Shown: piece after piece, positions 7,187-15,130 of the stretch
Layout of the letters: every line of letters starts with the position of its first letter
Numbering within the stretch: the stretch's first letter is position 1
Assembly: GCA_903835685.1 (NCBI GenBank)
Contig: CAILNX010000020.1
Location: 1-52,827 of the forward strand
DNA from: an uncultured delta proteobacterium
GTDB lineage: Bacteria > Desulfobacterota > Desulfovibrionia > Desulfovibrionales > Desulfovibrionaceae
Length of the DNA stretch: 52,827 nt
Direction: 5' to 3'
Notes under the pieces: generated by a model
Databases searched by the model: none
What the model was told of the DNA's origin: nothing
Seen by the model: the letters and a program-made list of their open reading frames with translations, nothing else
Program-made: the position numbers and the translations under genes

Positions 7187-8272
7187 ATGACGCCCATGCC
7201 CGCTGCATCCCCCTCCCTGCGCCTGCCCGCCGAGTGGGAGCCCCACGAGGCCACCTGGCTCACCTGGCCCCAGGCCACGGCCGATTGGCCCGGGCGTTTC
7301 CAACCCATCCCCTGGGTCTTTGCCGAAATGGTCCGACGTCTGGCTCTAGGCGAGCGAGTGCGCCTCCTGGTGGGTTCGGTCCAGGTAGCGGCCCGGGCTC
7401 GGGGCATGCTCTCCCGCGTGCATGCGCCCCTGGACCAGGTGGATTTCCTGGTCCTGCCCACGGATCGGGGCTGGATGCGCGACAGCGGCCCGGCCTTTGT
7501 GCAGGACTTGCACGCCCCGCAGGGCGTGGCCGTGGCCGGGTTCGGGTTCACGGGCTGGGCCAAATACGACAACCACGCCCTGGACACCCTGGTCCCGGAA
7601 CTTGCGGCCGCCCGCCTGGGCCTGCCCTTTCATTCCATCGAGCATAAAGGCGCGCGCGTGGTGCTGGAAGGCGGGGCCATTGACGTAAGCGGCGCGGGCC
7701 TCATCATCACCACCGAGGAATGCCTCCTGGACCCGGCGGTCCAGGTGCGCAACCCCGGGTTCACCAAGGCCGACTACCAGTCCGTGTTCCGCCAGGCCTT
7801 TGGCGCATCCTCGGTATTCTGGCTGGGCCAGGGCATTGCGGGCGACGACACCCACGGGCACGTGGACGACCTGTGCCGCTTCGTGAACGAACGCACCCTG
7901 GTGCTCTGCCAGGAAAAGAACCCGGCCGACGCCAATTTCCGCCCCCTGGCCGAGAACTGGGAGCGCATCGCCGATCTGCGCCTACCCGACGGTTCCAGGC
8001 CCGAGGTCGTGGCCCTGCCCATGCCCGAGCCCCTGATTTTCGACGGCCAGCGCCTGCCCGCCAGCTACGCCAATTTCTACATCGGCAACGCGGCCGTGCT
8101 CGCGCCCACCTTCAACGACCCGAACGACCGCCTGGCCCTGGGCATCCTGGCCGAGCTCTTCGACCGGCCGGTCATCGGCATCCACGCCGTGGACCTGGTC
8201 TGGGGCCTGGGCACCATCCACTGCCTGACCCGGCAGGAACCCGCGCGCCGAACCCCAGCCCCCCGTCCCTGA
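7187..8272 (+). CDS. aguA: Agmatine deiminase
   Basis: Converts agmatine to N-carbamoylputrescine and ammonia, between pdaD and aguB in the pathway. The 361-residue protein is a guanidine-group-modifying (pentein) enzyme: GWMRDSGP, LEGGAID, GDDTHGHVDDL with the catalytic histidine, and a nucleophilic Cys346 in GLGTIHCLTRQEP. A second ATG three codons in (7196) is an equally possible start, and no clear ribosome site precedes either. Together with aguB, pdaD and speY it gives a complete arginine-to-putrescine route. The thioesterase gene follows after 21 bases. Confidence 0.93.
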   Translation: MTPMPAASPSLRLPAEWEPHEATWLTWPQATADWPGRFQPIPWVFAEMVRRLALGERVRLLVGSVQVAARARGMLSRVHAPLDQVDFLVLPTDRGWMRDSGPAFVQDLHAPQGVAVAGFGFTGWAKYDNHALDTLVPELAAARLGLPFHSIEHKGARVVLEGGAIDVSGAGLIITTEECLLDPAVQVRNPGFTKADYQSVFRQAFGASSVFWLGQGIAGDDTHGHVDDLCRFVNERTLVLCQEKNPADANFRPLAENWERIADLRLPDGSRPEVVALPMPEPLIFDGQRLPASYANFYIGNAAVLAPTFNDPNDRLALGILAELFDRPVIGIHAVDLVWGLGTIHCLTRQEPARRTPAPRP

Positions 8273-8293
8273 CCCGCCCGACCCGGAGGCCGC

Positions 8294-8779
8294 ATGACCC
8301 AAGCCTTCCAGGACCAGTTCGCCGAGCGCCACAGCCACTGCTACGGCTGCGGCCGCTCAAACGAGCAGGGCATGAAGATCAAGAGCCGCTGGGAGGGGGA
8401 GAAGAGCGTGTGCCGCCACACCCCGCCCGAGTTCATGCACGGGGTCCCGGGCTTCGTGTACGGCGGGCTCATCGCCTCGCTCATGGACTGCCACGGCATC
8501 GGCACGGCCACGGCCGCGCACTTTCGGCAGGCCGGAACGCCCATCGGCTCGGACCCGGCCGTGCGCTACGTCACCGCAGCCTTGAGCGTGGACTACCTGA
8601 AACCCACGCCCACCGGGGTGGAGCTGGAGCTGTGGGGCACTGTGCGGGAGATCAAGGGCAAGAAGATCGTGGTAGACATCGAACTGAAGGTGGCCGGAGA
8701 GGTCACGGCCCGAGGCCAGGTGGTGGCCGTGCGCATGCCCGAGAATTTCGGGGGCGCGATGCAGAGCGAGGGGAAGTAG
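8294..8779 (+). CDS. PaaI-type hotdog-fold thioesterase
   Basis: The 161-residue protein has the hotdog fold signature of the PaaI/YiiD group: an early CYGCGRSNEQGMKIK segment, FVYGGLIASLMDCHG (the HGG-like helix, here YGG), and LSVDYLKPTPTG before a core strand. It probably hydrolyses a CoA thioester; the substrate is unknown. GGAGG precedes the ATG by five bases. It follows aguA closely and could be cotranscribed, although no polyamine role is evident. The CYGC pair is common in this subgroup and may bind metal, which is inference. Confidence 0.8.
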   Translation: MTQAFQDQFAERHSHCYGCGRSNEQGMKIKSRWEGEKSVCRHTPPEFMHGVPGFVYGGLIASLMDCHGIGTATAAHFRQAGTPIGSDPAVRYVTAALSVDYLKPTPTGVELELWGTVREIKGKKIVVDIELKVAGEVTARGQVVAVRMPENFGGAMQSEGK

Positions 8780-8812
8780 GCCCGGCCCGTCTGAAAATTC
8801 CGGATCGCCCCC

Positions 8813-8841
8813 TTGACAATCTGTAGCTTAAAAACTACATT
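8813..8841 (+). promoter_or_regulatory. Promoter and operator of the toxin-antitoxin pair
   Basis: TTGACA (8813-8818), exactly 17 bases and TACATT (8836-8841) form a near-consensus promoter. An inverted repeat TGTAG-N8-CTACA (8822-8839) lies in the spacer and touches the -10, where a repressor (presumably the antitoxin) would block polymerase. Transcription would begin about at the A of the toxin ATG at 8848, giving a leaderless mRNA; no ribosome site is present. Confidence 0.7.
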
Positions 8842-8847
8842 CATCTC

Positions 8848-9171
8848 ATGTACAACCTGGAGTTCTACACCACTGAGGACGGCACGCCTGTCGTTCACAA
8901 ATGGTTGACCGAACTGCGGGACTTAAAGGCCAGGGCGCGGATCATGGTCCGCTTGGACCGGGCCAAGGCCGGAAACCTGGGGACCAGCAAGGCCCTGCGC
9001 GACGGCGTGTACGAGATGAAAATTGATTACGGCCCCGGGTATCGCGTCTACTACGCGCTGGTGGGAGCCACGGTGGTCCTTCTCCTGAACGGGGGGGACA
9101 AGAGCAGGCAGGCCAAGGACATCGAACGAGCCGTGGCCTTTCTCGCGGACTATCGAAGGAGAACCTCATGA
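8848..9171 (+). CDS. RelE/ParE-superfamily toxin (HI1419-like addiction module killer)
   Basis: The 107-residue protein matches the 'addiction module killer' family of the RelE/HigB type: an early EFYTTEDGTPVVHKWL segment, GNLGTSKALRDGVYEMKIDYGPGYRVYY in the core, and a closing LNGGDKSRQAKDIERA. Family members usually act as ribosome-dependent mRNA interferases or are of unknown target. The toxin gene comes first and the antitoxin second, as in HI1419/HI1420. The antitoxin ATG overlaps the toxin stop (ATGA). No Shine-Dalgarno precedes the ATG at 8848, which coincides with the predicted transcription start. Confidence 0.87.
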   Translation: MYNLEFYTTEDGTPVVHKWLTELRDLKARARIMVRLDRAKAGNLGTSKALRDGVYEMKIDYGPGYRVYYALVGATVVLLLNGGDKSRQAKDIERAVAFLADYRRRTS

Positions 9172-9491
9172 AAAAGGGCAAGGCCTCTGTGCCCTACGAT
9201 CCTCTGGTGGTGAACGACCTCCGCCAGGACCCGGCCCTGGCCGCCGAGTATCTTCGGGCGGCCATGGAGGACGAGGAGGAACCTGCGGCTCTCCTGATCG
9301 CCTTGCGGCATATCGCCGAGGCCTACGGTTTCCAGGCCGTGGCCCAAAACGCGGGACTGAACCGCGAGAGCCTCTACCGAGCCCTTTCGCCCAAAGGCAA
9401 CCCGACCCTCAAGACCATGAACGCCGTGCTCAAGGCCGTGGGAGTCAAACTGTCTGTCGAGCCCCTGGCCACCCGCCACGTGGCGCAATAG
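9168..9491 (+). CDS. HTH antitoxin (HI1420-like)
   Basis: This 107-residue protein is the antidote partner of the preceding toxin. It begins with a short basic segment and YDPLVVNDLRQDPALAAEYL. The carboxyl half is a helix-turn-helix of the addiction-module antidote type (YGFQAVAQNAGLNRESLYRALSP, split here for length: recognition helix around RESLYRAL). It should bind the inverted repeat in the promoter at 8822-8839 and repress the operon. Overlap with the toxin stop by four bases implies coupled translation. Length and order are as in the family. Confidence 0.87.
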   Translation: MKKGKASVPYDPLVVNDLRQDPALAAEYLRAAMEDEEEPAALLIALRHIAEAYGFQAVAQNAGLNRESLYRALSPKGNPTLKTMNAVLKAVGVKLSVEPLATRHVAQ

Positions 9492-9532
9492 AGCCCTTTC
9501 CTTCAGGCCGTTCCGGCCTGGCTGACCCCACC

Positions 9533-9573
9533 AACGAACAGGCCCCGGTGCATTGCGCCGGGGCCTGTTCGTT
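9533..9573. terminator. Strong bidirectional hairpin between convergent genes
   Basis: A perfect 16-bp stem, AACGAACAGGCCCCGG (9533-9548) with its complement at 9558-9573, has a nine-base loop. It lies between the antitoxin stop and the HD-GYP stop, so it can end transcripts from both sides. A smaller hairpin CAGGCCG-TTC-CGGCCTG is at 9504-9520. Confidence 0.75.
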
Positions 9574-9591
9574 GATGTCTGCCTCCGCGCC

Positions 9592-10836
9592 TTACGCGTG
9601 GGGCGAGCCGGCCTCCCGGTACTTGGCCCGGATGGCCTTGATGACCTCGAAAATTTCCAGGAAGGCCGAGACCACGTCCGGGTCGAAATGTTTGCCGGAC
9701 TCTTCCTGGAGCAGGCCCAGGACCTTTTCGTCCGGCCAGGGGTCCTTGTAGGAGCGCCGGGAGGTGAGGGCGTCGAACACGTCGGCCAGGGCCACGATGC
9801 GGGCCTGGACCGGGATTTCCTCGCCCTGCTTGGGCTCGCCCATGACCGCCTGGGCGGCCATGATGTCCGGAATCTTGCCCGGGTAGCCCCCGCCCGTCCA
9901 TTTCTCGTGGTGGTTCAAGGCGATGTCCTTGCTCATGCGGTCCAGTTCCGAATTGGTGTTCATGAACAGCCTGGCCCCGAACACCGTGTGCCACTGCATG
10001 ACCGCCCGCTCCTCGTCCGTGAGCCGCCCGGGCTTCTTGATGATGGCGTCGGGCACGCCCACCTTGCCCACGTCGTGGAGCATGGCCGCCAGGCGGATGG
10101 TGTCTATCCCCGTACGGACAAGCTTGGGGTCCATCCCCTTGGCCGTGGCCCAGGTGCGGTACAGCTCGGCCGAGTAGGCCCCCACCCGTTGCACGTGCGC
10201 CCCGGTCTCCTCCGGGTCCCTGAGCTCGGCGGTCTGGACCATGCGCAGGATGAGCTCCCGGTTCATCATGCCCCGCTCGATGGTCAGGGAGGCGGAGTTG
10301 GCCAGAAGGGGCACGTAGGCCAGGGCGTCGGCGTCAAAGACCGTGGGGCCGCCGTTTGCGTCCTGGGCGTTGATGAGCTGGACCACGCCCACCAGTTTGT
10401 CCTCAAAGGTCTTGATGGGAATGGTCAGGATGGAGCGGGTGCGGTAGCCCGAGCGGCGGTCGAAATCCTGGTTGAAATGGTAGGGCTGATCCGAGGACAG
10501 GGCGTAGGCGTCGTCAATGACCAGTTGCTGGCCCGTGAGCGCCGCATAGCCCACGATGGATTTCTCGTTGATGGGCACGGCAAAATCCGCGTAGGCTGCG
10601 GCATTGGAGGTGTCGCCTTTCATCAGGGTGTCGTTCTGCACATAGGCGAAACGCAGGGACTGATCCTCCACCAGGAAGATGGACCCGGCGTCGGCATTGG
10701 CCAGCTTCCGGGACTCCAGAAGGATTTTATCCAGGATGGCGTCCACGTCTTTGAGCCGGTTCAGCTCCTCGGTGGTGCGCAGGATGCCCAGGACCTTTTC
10801 GTTGCTGAAATCCTTGCAGACATTCGGGGTATCCAT
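9592..10836 (-). CDS. GAF and HD-GYP domain protein (probable c-di-GMP phosphodiesterase)
   Basis: The 414-residue cytoplasmic protein has a GAF sensor domain (about residues 20-190) and an HD-GYP domain (about 200-400). The metal pair is His254-Asp255 in LHDVGKVGVPD and the GYP triplet is at 317-319 in EKWTGGGYPG. It should degrade c-di-GMP, with activity tuned by a ligand of the GAF domain. The start at 10836 is chosen for the GAGGA upstream and because the longer frame to 10989 adds low-quality sequence. A FecR gene lies upstream in the same direction. Confidence 0.88.
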   Translation of the reverse strand: MDTPNVCKDFSNEKVLGILRTTEELNRLKDVDAILDKILLESRKLANADAGSIFLVEDQSLRFAYVQNDTLMKGDTSNAAAYADFAVPINEKSIVGYAALTGQQLVIDDAYALSSDQPYHFNQDFDRRSGYRTRSILTIPIKTFEDKLVGVVQLINAQDANGGPTVFDADALAYVPLLANSASLTIERGMMNRELILRMVQTAELRDPEETGAHVQRVGAYSAELYRTWATAKGMDPKLVRTGIDTIRLAAMLHDVGKVGVPDAIIKKPGRLTDEERAVMQWHTVFGARLFMNTNSELDRMSKDIALNHHEKWTGGGYPGKIPDIMAAQAVMGEPKQGEEIPVQARIVALADVFDALTSRRSYKDPWPDEKVLGLLQEESGKHFDPDVVSAFLEIFEVIKAIRAKYREAGSPHA

Positions 10837-11001
10837 GACTTCATGTCCTCTGGGTTGGCGTCCCGGTCCGCCCGGTCCCCTGAGAAAGGGGCCGCGCAAC
10901 CGGTCTTCTGGTTCATGATCCTGTTCCTGGCCGACACCCTCTGTTTCCGCTGAACAAAATATACGGTGCATTTCCCGGAAAGCATCCATTCAGGAACGCA
11001 T

Positions 11002-11679
11002 TTATTGCCCCTGGCCCCCGGGGCCGAAAGTGACGGTGTCCAGGGCCATGAACAGCTTGGGCTGGGCCCAGGGAATGGGGTCGTCAATGGGTTCGTCCGG
11101 GGCCATGACCGAGACGCCGTAGCCGGGCTTGTCGATGGTGGCGGTCCCGGCCCGGTTGGTGATGGTCACGGTCTTGCCCGAGAGCATGAGCACCCCGAAT
11201 CCGTGCACGTTCAGCCAGCCGCCCCAGAAGTCCGTGCCCCGGATGCCGATGGTGGCCAGGGGAGTCTTGACCTGCATGTGGACCGCGTCCGAGACCGTGA
11301 TTCCGGTCACGGTGCGGAAGGCCCCGGAAAAGAGCTGGAAGGCCACGTCGCCGCGCCGCCGATCCCCGTCCAAGGCGTAGGCGTCCAGGCTGAAGGCGGT
11401 GTCCTCGCTCATGGTCAGGATGGTCCCGTCCAGAAACTGCATCTCCAGCCTGGCCCCGGCTCCGGTGCGCAGCACATCCCCCTCGTACACCGGCCCGCCC
11501 TGGACCAGGGTCCGGTTGCGCCCGCCCTGCTCGGCCACGGCCTCGGACTGGATGCGGCTCACCCCGCCGATCTGCCTCGGCCCCTTGGCCCGGGCCGGGG
11601 TGGCCAGAATCAGGCCGACCAGGACCAGGAACAGACCGCCCGCAGCCAGGAGCCGACTGCATTTCACTTTCCCGCCCAT
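11002..11679 (-). CDS. Exported FecR-domain protein
   Basis: The 225-residue protein has a clear signal peptide (MGGKVKCSRLLAAGGLF, cleavage near ATPARA) followed by a FecR-type domain: VYEGDVLRTGAGARLEMQF, then DGTILTMSEDTAFSLD and TPLATIGIRGTDFW. In Gram-negative bacteria such stand-alone FecR proteins are usually periplasmic and not linked to iron signalling; no TonB receptor or ECF sigma factor is nearby. GGAGGGG precedes ATG 11679, which settles the start. The GAF/HD-GYP gene is 165 bases downstream and may be cotranscribed. Confidence 0.85.
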   Translation of the reverse strand: MGGKVKCSRLLAAGGLFLVLVGLILATPARAKGPRQIGGVSRIQSEAVAEQGGRNRTLVQGGPVYEGDVLRTGAGARLEMQFLDGTILTMSEDTAFSLDAYALDGDRRRGDVAFQLFSGAFRTVTGITVSDAVHMQVKTPLATIGIRGTDFWGGWLNVHGFGVLMLSGKTVTITNRAGTATIDKPGYGVSVMAPDEPIDDPIPWAQPKLFMALDTVTFGPGGQGQ

Positions 11680-11875
11680 GCTTCCCCTCCGGCAAGAGAT
11701 GTTCGTCGCACCCTCACGGCCTGGCCGGGATTTTCCACAGCCTTCCGAACAAAAGAGGATACCAGTACTCCCCTTAAATCCTTGCGCCCCAAGAATCAAG
11801 TCGGCTGCGGCCCGAAAGGGAAACTGTTTCGCACCAGTCCCGGCCCTGGTCCGGGGCCGCCGGAAGATCAAAAGA

Positions 11876-11925
11876 GGGGGGAAAACCTCGCCGGACAAGC
11901 CGGATGGACCCGAGGTTTTCCCCCC
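11876..11925 (-). terminator. Terminator hairpin at the end of the tad operon
   Basis: A perfect 15-bp stem, GGGGGGAAAACCTCG (11876-11890) with its complement 11911-11925, encloses a loop with a small CCGG/CCGG stem. It lies 35 bases past the tadD stop in the direction of transcription. The rest of the 280-base gap 11680-11959 holds nothing else that I recognise, but must contain the fecR promoter. Confidence 0.7.
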
Positions 11926-11959
11926 ATGGACGGGGAGGACTTACGTCAGAGGGGCGAGA

Positions 11960-13168
11960 TCAAATATGGGTTCCGGCCACCCGGAACGCCAGTTCCTCGG
12001 GCAGCATGAAGCCTTCCAGGGAGGCGGTGCGCGGCTGGGTATTGGCCGTATGGGATGGATCAGGGTCCCCGGGCAGGGTGCGCTCGCGCAGCGGCCGGGG
12101 CTTGACCTTGGCCGGGGCAGCGGCCGGGGTCACGGATTCGACCACTGCCGGGGCAATGGCCGGGGCAATGGCCGAACTTGAGACCGGCGTCTGCGTGGAC
12201 ACCACCGGGATCACCGGCTTGGCCGCGCCCAGACCCCGGGCCGGGGCCGTTTCCAGGGCAGGGGCCGGGCCGGATTCTCCGCTGTCCAGGGCGGCCCTGG
12301 CCCGGCGCAGGTTCTCAAAGGCCCGGCCGTAGTAGCCCGGCGAGGCGGCCACGGCCTGCTCGAAGCAGCGCGAGGCCCGCTCGATGCGGCCCGAGAGCAG
12401 GAGCACCCAGCCCAGGTTGTTCAAGGCCTTGGCCTCGTCCCCGGCCAGGCGGAAGGCGTCCAGGGCCTCGGCCTCGCGGCCCAGGCGGGCCAGGGCCAGG
12501 CCCAGGTTGTTGGCCGCCCGGGGCAGGGGCTCGGGTCCGCGCACGGCCTGGTCCAGCACGGCCACGGCCTCTTCGGTGCGCCCGGCGTAAAGCAGGGCCA
12601 CGCCCAGGCTGTTGGCCACCACGGCCCGGCCGGATGATGCGGCCGGAGCCATGGACAAGGCGGCCTGGAACTCGGCCAGGGATTCAGGCCCGCGCCCGGC
12701 CCGCTCCAGGACCAGGCCCAGGCCGTGGTGGGCCTTCCAGAGCTTGGGGTCAGCGGCCAGGGCGCGGCGCAGGGGCGCTTCGGCCTCGGCCACGCGCTCG
12801 GCCTTGAGCAGGGCCAGCCCCACGCCCTGGTTGGCCCCGGCATGTCCGGGCGCAAGGGCCAGGACCTTGCCGTACTCGGCCAGGGCCTGGTCACGCAGGT
12901 CCCGGGCGGACAAAAGGTCGGCCTTGGCCAGCCGGGCCTCCGCGTGATCCGGATTCAGGGCCAGGATCTTGTCATAGTAGAGAAAGGCCGCCTCGGCTCG
13001 GCCACCCTGGGCGGCCGAGCGGGCCATGTCCTCGTATTCGGCCAGGGACTGCGCGGGCGCAGCCCCCTTGTCCGCTGTCCGGCCCCCGATAAACGAGCAT
13101 CCGGAAACAAGCAGGGCCGCAGCCATCAGGGCCAGTCTGGCAAAACGCAGGGTCTGTCCGGCGTTCAT
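11960..13168 (-). CDS. tadD: TPR lipoprotein of the tad locus (TadD-like)
   Basis: The 402-residue protein has a lipoprotein signal peptide with lipobox VSGC (Cys24), then a series of TPR units from about residue 45 to 300 (for example AEAAFLYYDKILALNPDHAEAR and LNNLGWVLLLSGRIERA) and a Pro/Ala-rich tail. In tad systems TadD is the TPR lipoprotein that helps assemble the outer-membrane secretin. AGGGGAG lies before ATG 13168. It is the last gene of the operon, 20 bases after tadC. Confidence 0.85.
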   Translation of the reverse strand: MNAGQTLRFARLALMAAALLVSGCSFIGGRTADKGAAPAQSLAEYEDMARSAAQGGRAEAAFLYYDKILALNPDHAEARLAKADLLSARDLRDQALAEYGKVLALAPGHAGANQGVGLALLKAERVAEAEAPLRRALAADPKLWKAHHGLGLVLERAGRGPESLAEFQAALSMAPAASSGRAVVANSLGVALLYAGRTEEAVAVLDQAVRGPEPLPRAANNLGLALARLGREAEALDAFRLAGDEAKALNNLGWVLLLSGRIERASRCFEQAVAASPGYYGRAFENLRRARAALDSGESGPAPALETAPARGLGAAKPVIPVVSTQTPVSSSAIAPAIAPAVVESVTPAAAPAKVKPRPLRERTLPGDPDPSHTANTQPRTASLEGFMLPEELAFRVAGTHI

Positions 13169-13188
13169 GGTCTTTCTCCCCTTTTTCC

Positions 13189-14148
13189 TCACGGATTGAT
13201 CCGGTTGAACACATGCATGAGATGCAGCCCGGCCGGGGCCATGATGGTCACCAGCAGCGCGGGCAGGATGCACAGCACCAGGGGCAGGAGCAGCTTGGCC
13301 GGCAGCTTGGCGGCCATTTCCTCGGCCCGCTGGTGGCGCTTGGTGCGCAGGGTGTCGGAATAGACCCGGAGCGTCCGGGCCACGCTGATGCCGAACATGT
13401 CCGCCTGGATGAGCAGGGTGATCAAGCTGTTCAAGTCCTCCAGGTCCACGCGCCGGGACAGGTCCTTCAGGGCGTCCTGCCGCCTGCGTCCGGCCCGCAG
13501 CTCCAGGTTGAGCTGGGCCAGCTCCTGGCTGATGACCGGGCAGGACTGGGCCACTTCCTCGCAGACCCGGTGGATGGCCTGGTCCAAGCCCATGCCCGAC
13601 TCCACGCAGACCACCATGAGGTCGAGCACGTCGGGCAGCTCGTTGGCCAGGCTCAAGCGGCGGCGGGTGGTGCGGCGGCGCAAATGCCAGTCCGGGGCGA
13701 AACTGCCCAGGGCGGCCAGGGCCACGACCAGGAAATAGGCGTTCTGGGCAGCCATGTCCGGGACAAAAAGCTGTTGCAGGGCAAAGAACACCCCGGCCGG
13801 CCCCAGGGCCAGGCCGAGCTTCAGGCCCTGAAATATCTGGGCCGCACGGGGACCCCGGTATCCGGCCAGGATGAGCCGCTGGCGGTCCCGCTCCTGGCGC
13901 GCCTCTTCCTTGGGACCCACCCGGCCGCCCAGGCTCTGGAACAGGTCCAGGACCCGGTCGGAAAATCCCCGGGAGGTCCGGGCCGAATGAGCGGCCCCGG
14001 GTCCCATGGCCGTGTCCAGGCGCAGACGCAGGCGCTGAACCCGTCCGGCCTCGCCGCCCAGGCCCAGGAGCAGCCAAGCCACGGCCAGCACCAGGCCCAT
14101 GGCCAGGGTCACGGCGAGGTATGGGGGAGCGGTGAATATGATATCCAT
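13189..14148 (-). CDS. tadC: Tad inner-membrane platform protein TadC
   Basis: The 319-residue protein has a T2SSF (GspF-like) domain: a hydrophobic amino segment, LANELPDVLDLMVVCVESG and LITLLIQADMFGISVARTL in the core, and terminal membrane helices (LLLPLVLCILPALLVTI). TadC with TadB forms the inner-membrane platform for Flp pilus assembly. It follows tadB by 10 bases. The longer carboxyl spacing and position after tadB mark it as TadC rather than TadB. Confidence 0.9.
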   Translation of the reverse strand: MDIIFTAPPYLAVTLAMGLVLAVAWLLLGLGGEAGRVQRLRLRLDTAMGPGAAHSARTSRGFSDRVLDLFQSLGGRVGPKEEARQERDRQRLILAGYRGPRAAQIFQGLKLGLALGPAGVFFALQQLFVPDMAAQNAYFLVVALAALGSFAPDWHLRRRTTRRRLSLANELPDVLDLMVVCVESGMGLDQAIHRVCEEVAQSCPVISQELAQLNLELRAGRRRQDALKDLSRRVDLEDLNSLITLLIQADMFGISVARTLRVYSDTLRTKRHQRAEEMAAKLPAKLLLPLVLCILPALLVTIMAPAGLHLMHVFNRINP

Positions 14149-14158
14149 GGTTTTACCC

Positions 14159-15130
14159 TCACACCTGGATGTTCACCATGCGCCGGATGATGAACGCGCC
14201 CAGGGCCATGAGCCCCAAGGCCCCCCAGGCCAGCATCCGGCCTATGGGCTCCTGCACGAGCATGGTCATGTATCCGGGGTTGAGCATGTTGATGATCCCG
14301 CCGACCACAAAGGGCAGGGCGATGAGAATGATGGCCGAGAGCCTGCCTTCTGAGGAGAGCACCTTGACCTGGCCGTAGAGCTTGTAGCGCTCGCGGATCA
14401 AATCCGCGATGTTGGACACGATCTCGGCCAGGTTGCCCCCGGACTCCCGCTGGATGTTCAGGGCCGTGACAAAGAACTTTAGGTCCGTGCACTCCACCCG
14501 GTCCAGGAGGCCTGCCAAGGCCCGGTCCACGTCCATGCCGAAATTGATCTCGTCCAAGGTCTGGCCGAACTCCGCCGCCGCCGGATCGGGAAATTCGTCA
14601 GCCACCATGCGCATGGCCCCGCCAAAGGTATGCCCGGCCCGGAGCGCCCGGCCGATGAGCTCCAGGACCTCGCCGAGCTGGCGCTGGAAGGTCTCCATGC
14701 GGGCGGTCTCCTTGCGCTTGAGCCACAAGAACGGCAGCCACAGGCCCAAAGCCCCGGCCCCAAGGCCCACAAGCAGGGAGTCGGCCAGGACGTAAGCCGT
14801 CTGGAACAGGACCACCCCGGCCAGGGCCGAGGCCAGGACATAGGCCCCGGGCGCGCCAGGGGCGTCGGCCCGGCGGATGCGCCGCTCCAGGCCCGCGATC
14901 CAGGCCTGGTCGGCCAGCAGGCGATCGAACCAGGGCAGGCGGGAGCGTTCGCGCCGCCGCACCAGGTCCACGGTGGCGGCCGCGTTTCCGGCTATGACCA
15001 GGGCGGCCAGGCGACGCCGGGCCAGCTTGCGGCCCGAGTCGGACAGGACCGAGGCCAGACCCAGGCCCCCGGCCAGGAGCGCGAAACACACCAGCCCGAT
15101 CAGAAGAGGAAACATCAGGGAAGCGTCCAT
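14159..15130 (-). CDS. tadB: Tad inner-membrane platform protein TadB
   Basis: The 323-residue protein has two amino-terminal membrane segments, a T2SSF domain with RQLGEVLELIGRALRAGHTF and ALNIQRESGGNLAEIVSNI, and carboxyl membrane helices. It is the partner of TadC in the pilus platform and is driven by the TadA ATPase. The ATG shares one base with the stop of tadA (TGATG), which implies coupled translation. The family length and motif set are normal. Confidence 0.92.
   Translation of the reverse strand: MDASLMFPLLIGLVCFALLAGGLGLASVLSDSGRKLARRRLAALVIAGNAAATVDLVRRRERSRLPWFDRLLADQAWIAGLERRIRRADAPGAPGAYVLASALAGVVLFQTAYVLADSLLVGLGAGALGLWLPFLWLKRKETARMETFQRQLGEVLELIGRALRAGHTFGGAMRMVADEFPDPAAAEFGQTLDEINFGMDVDRALAGLLDRVECTDLKFFVTALNIQRESGGNLAEIVSNIADLIRERYKLYGQVKVLSSEGRLSAIILIALPFVVGGIINMLNPGYMTMLVQEPIGRMLAWGALGLMALGAFIIRRMVNIQV

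Noticed and set aside
7012-7647. Plus-strand frame with a Glu run followed by a Phe/Leu run
   Set aside because: The runs are the two arms of the AT-rich hairpin at 7075-7114, and the rest overlaps aguA in another frame.
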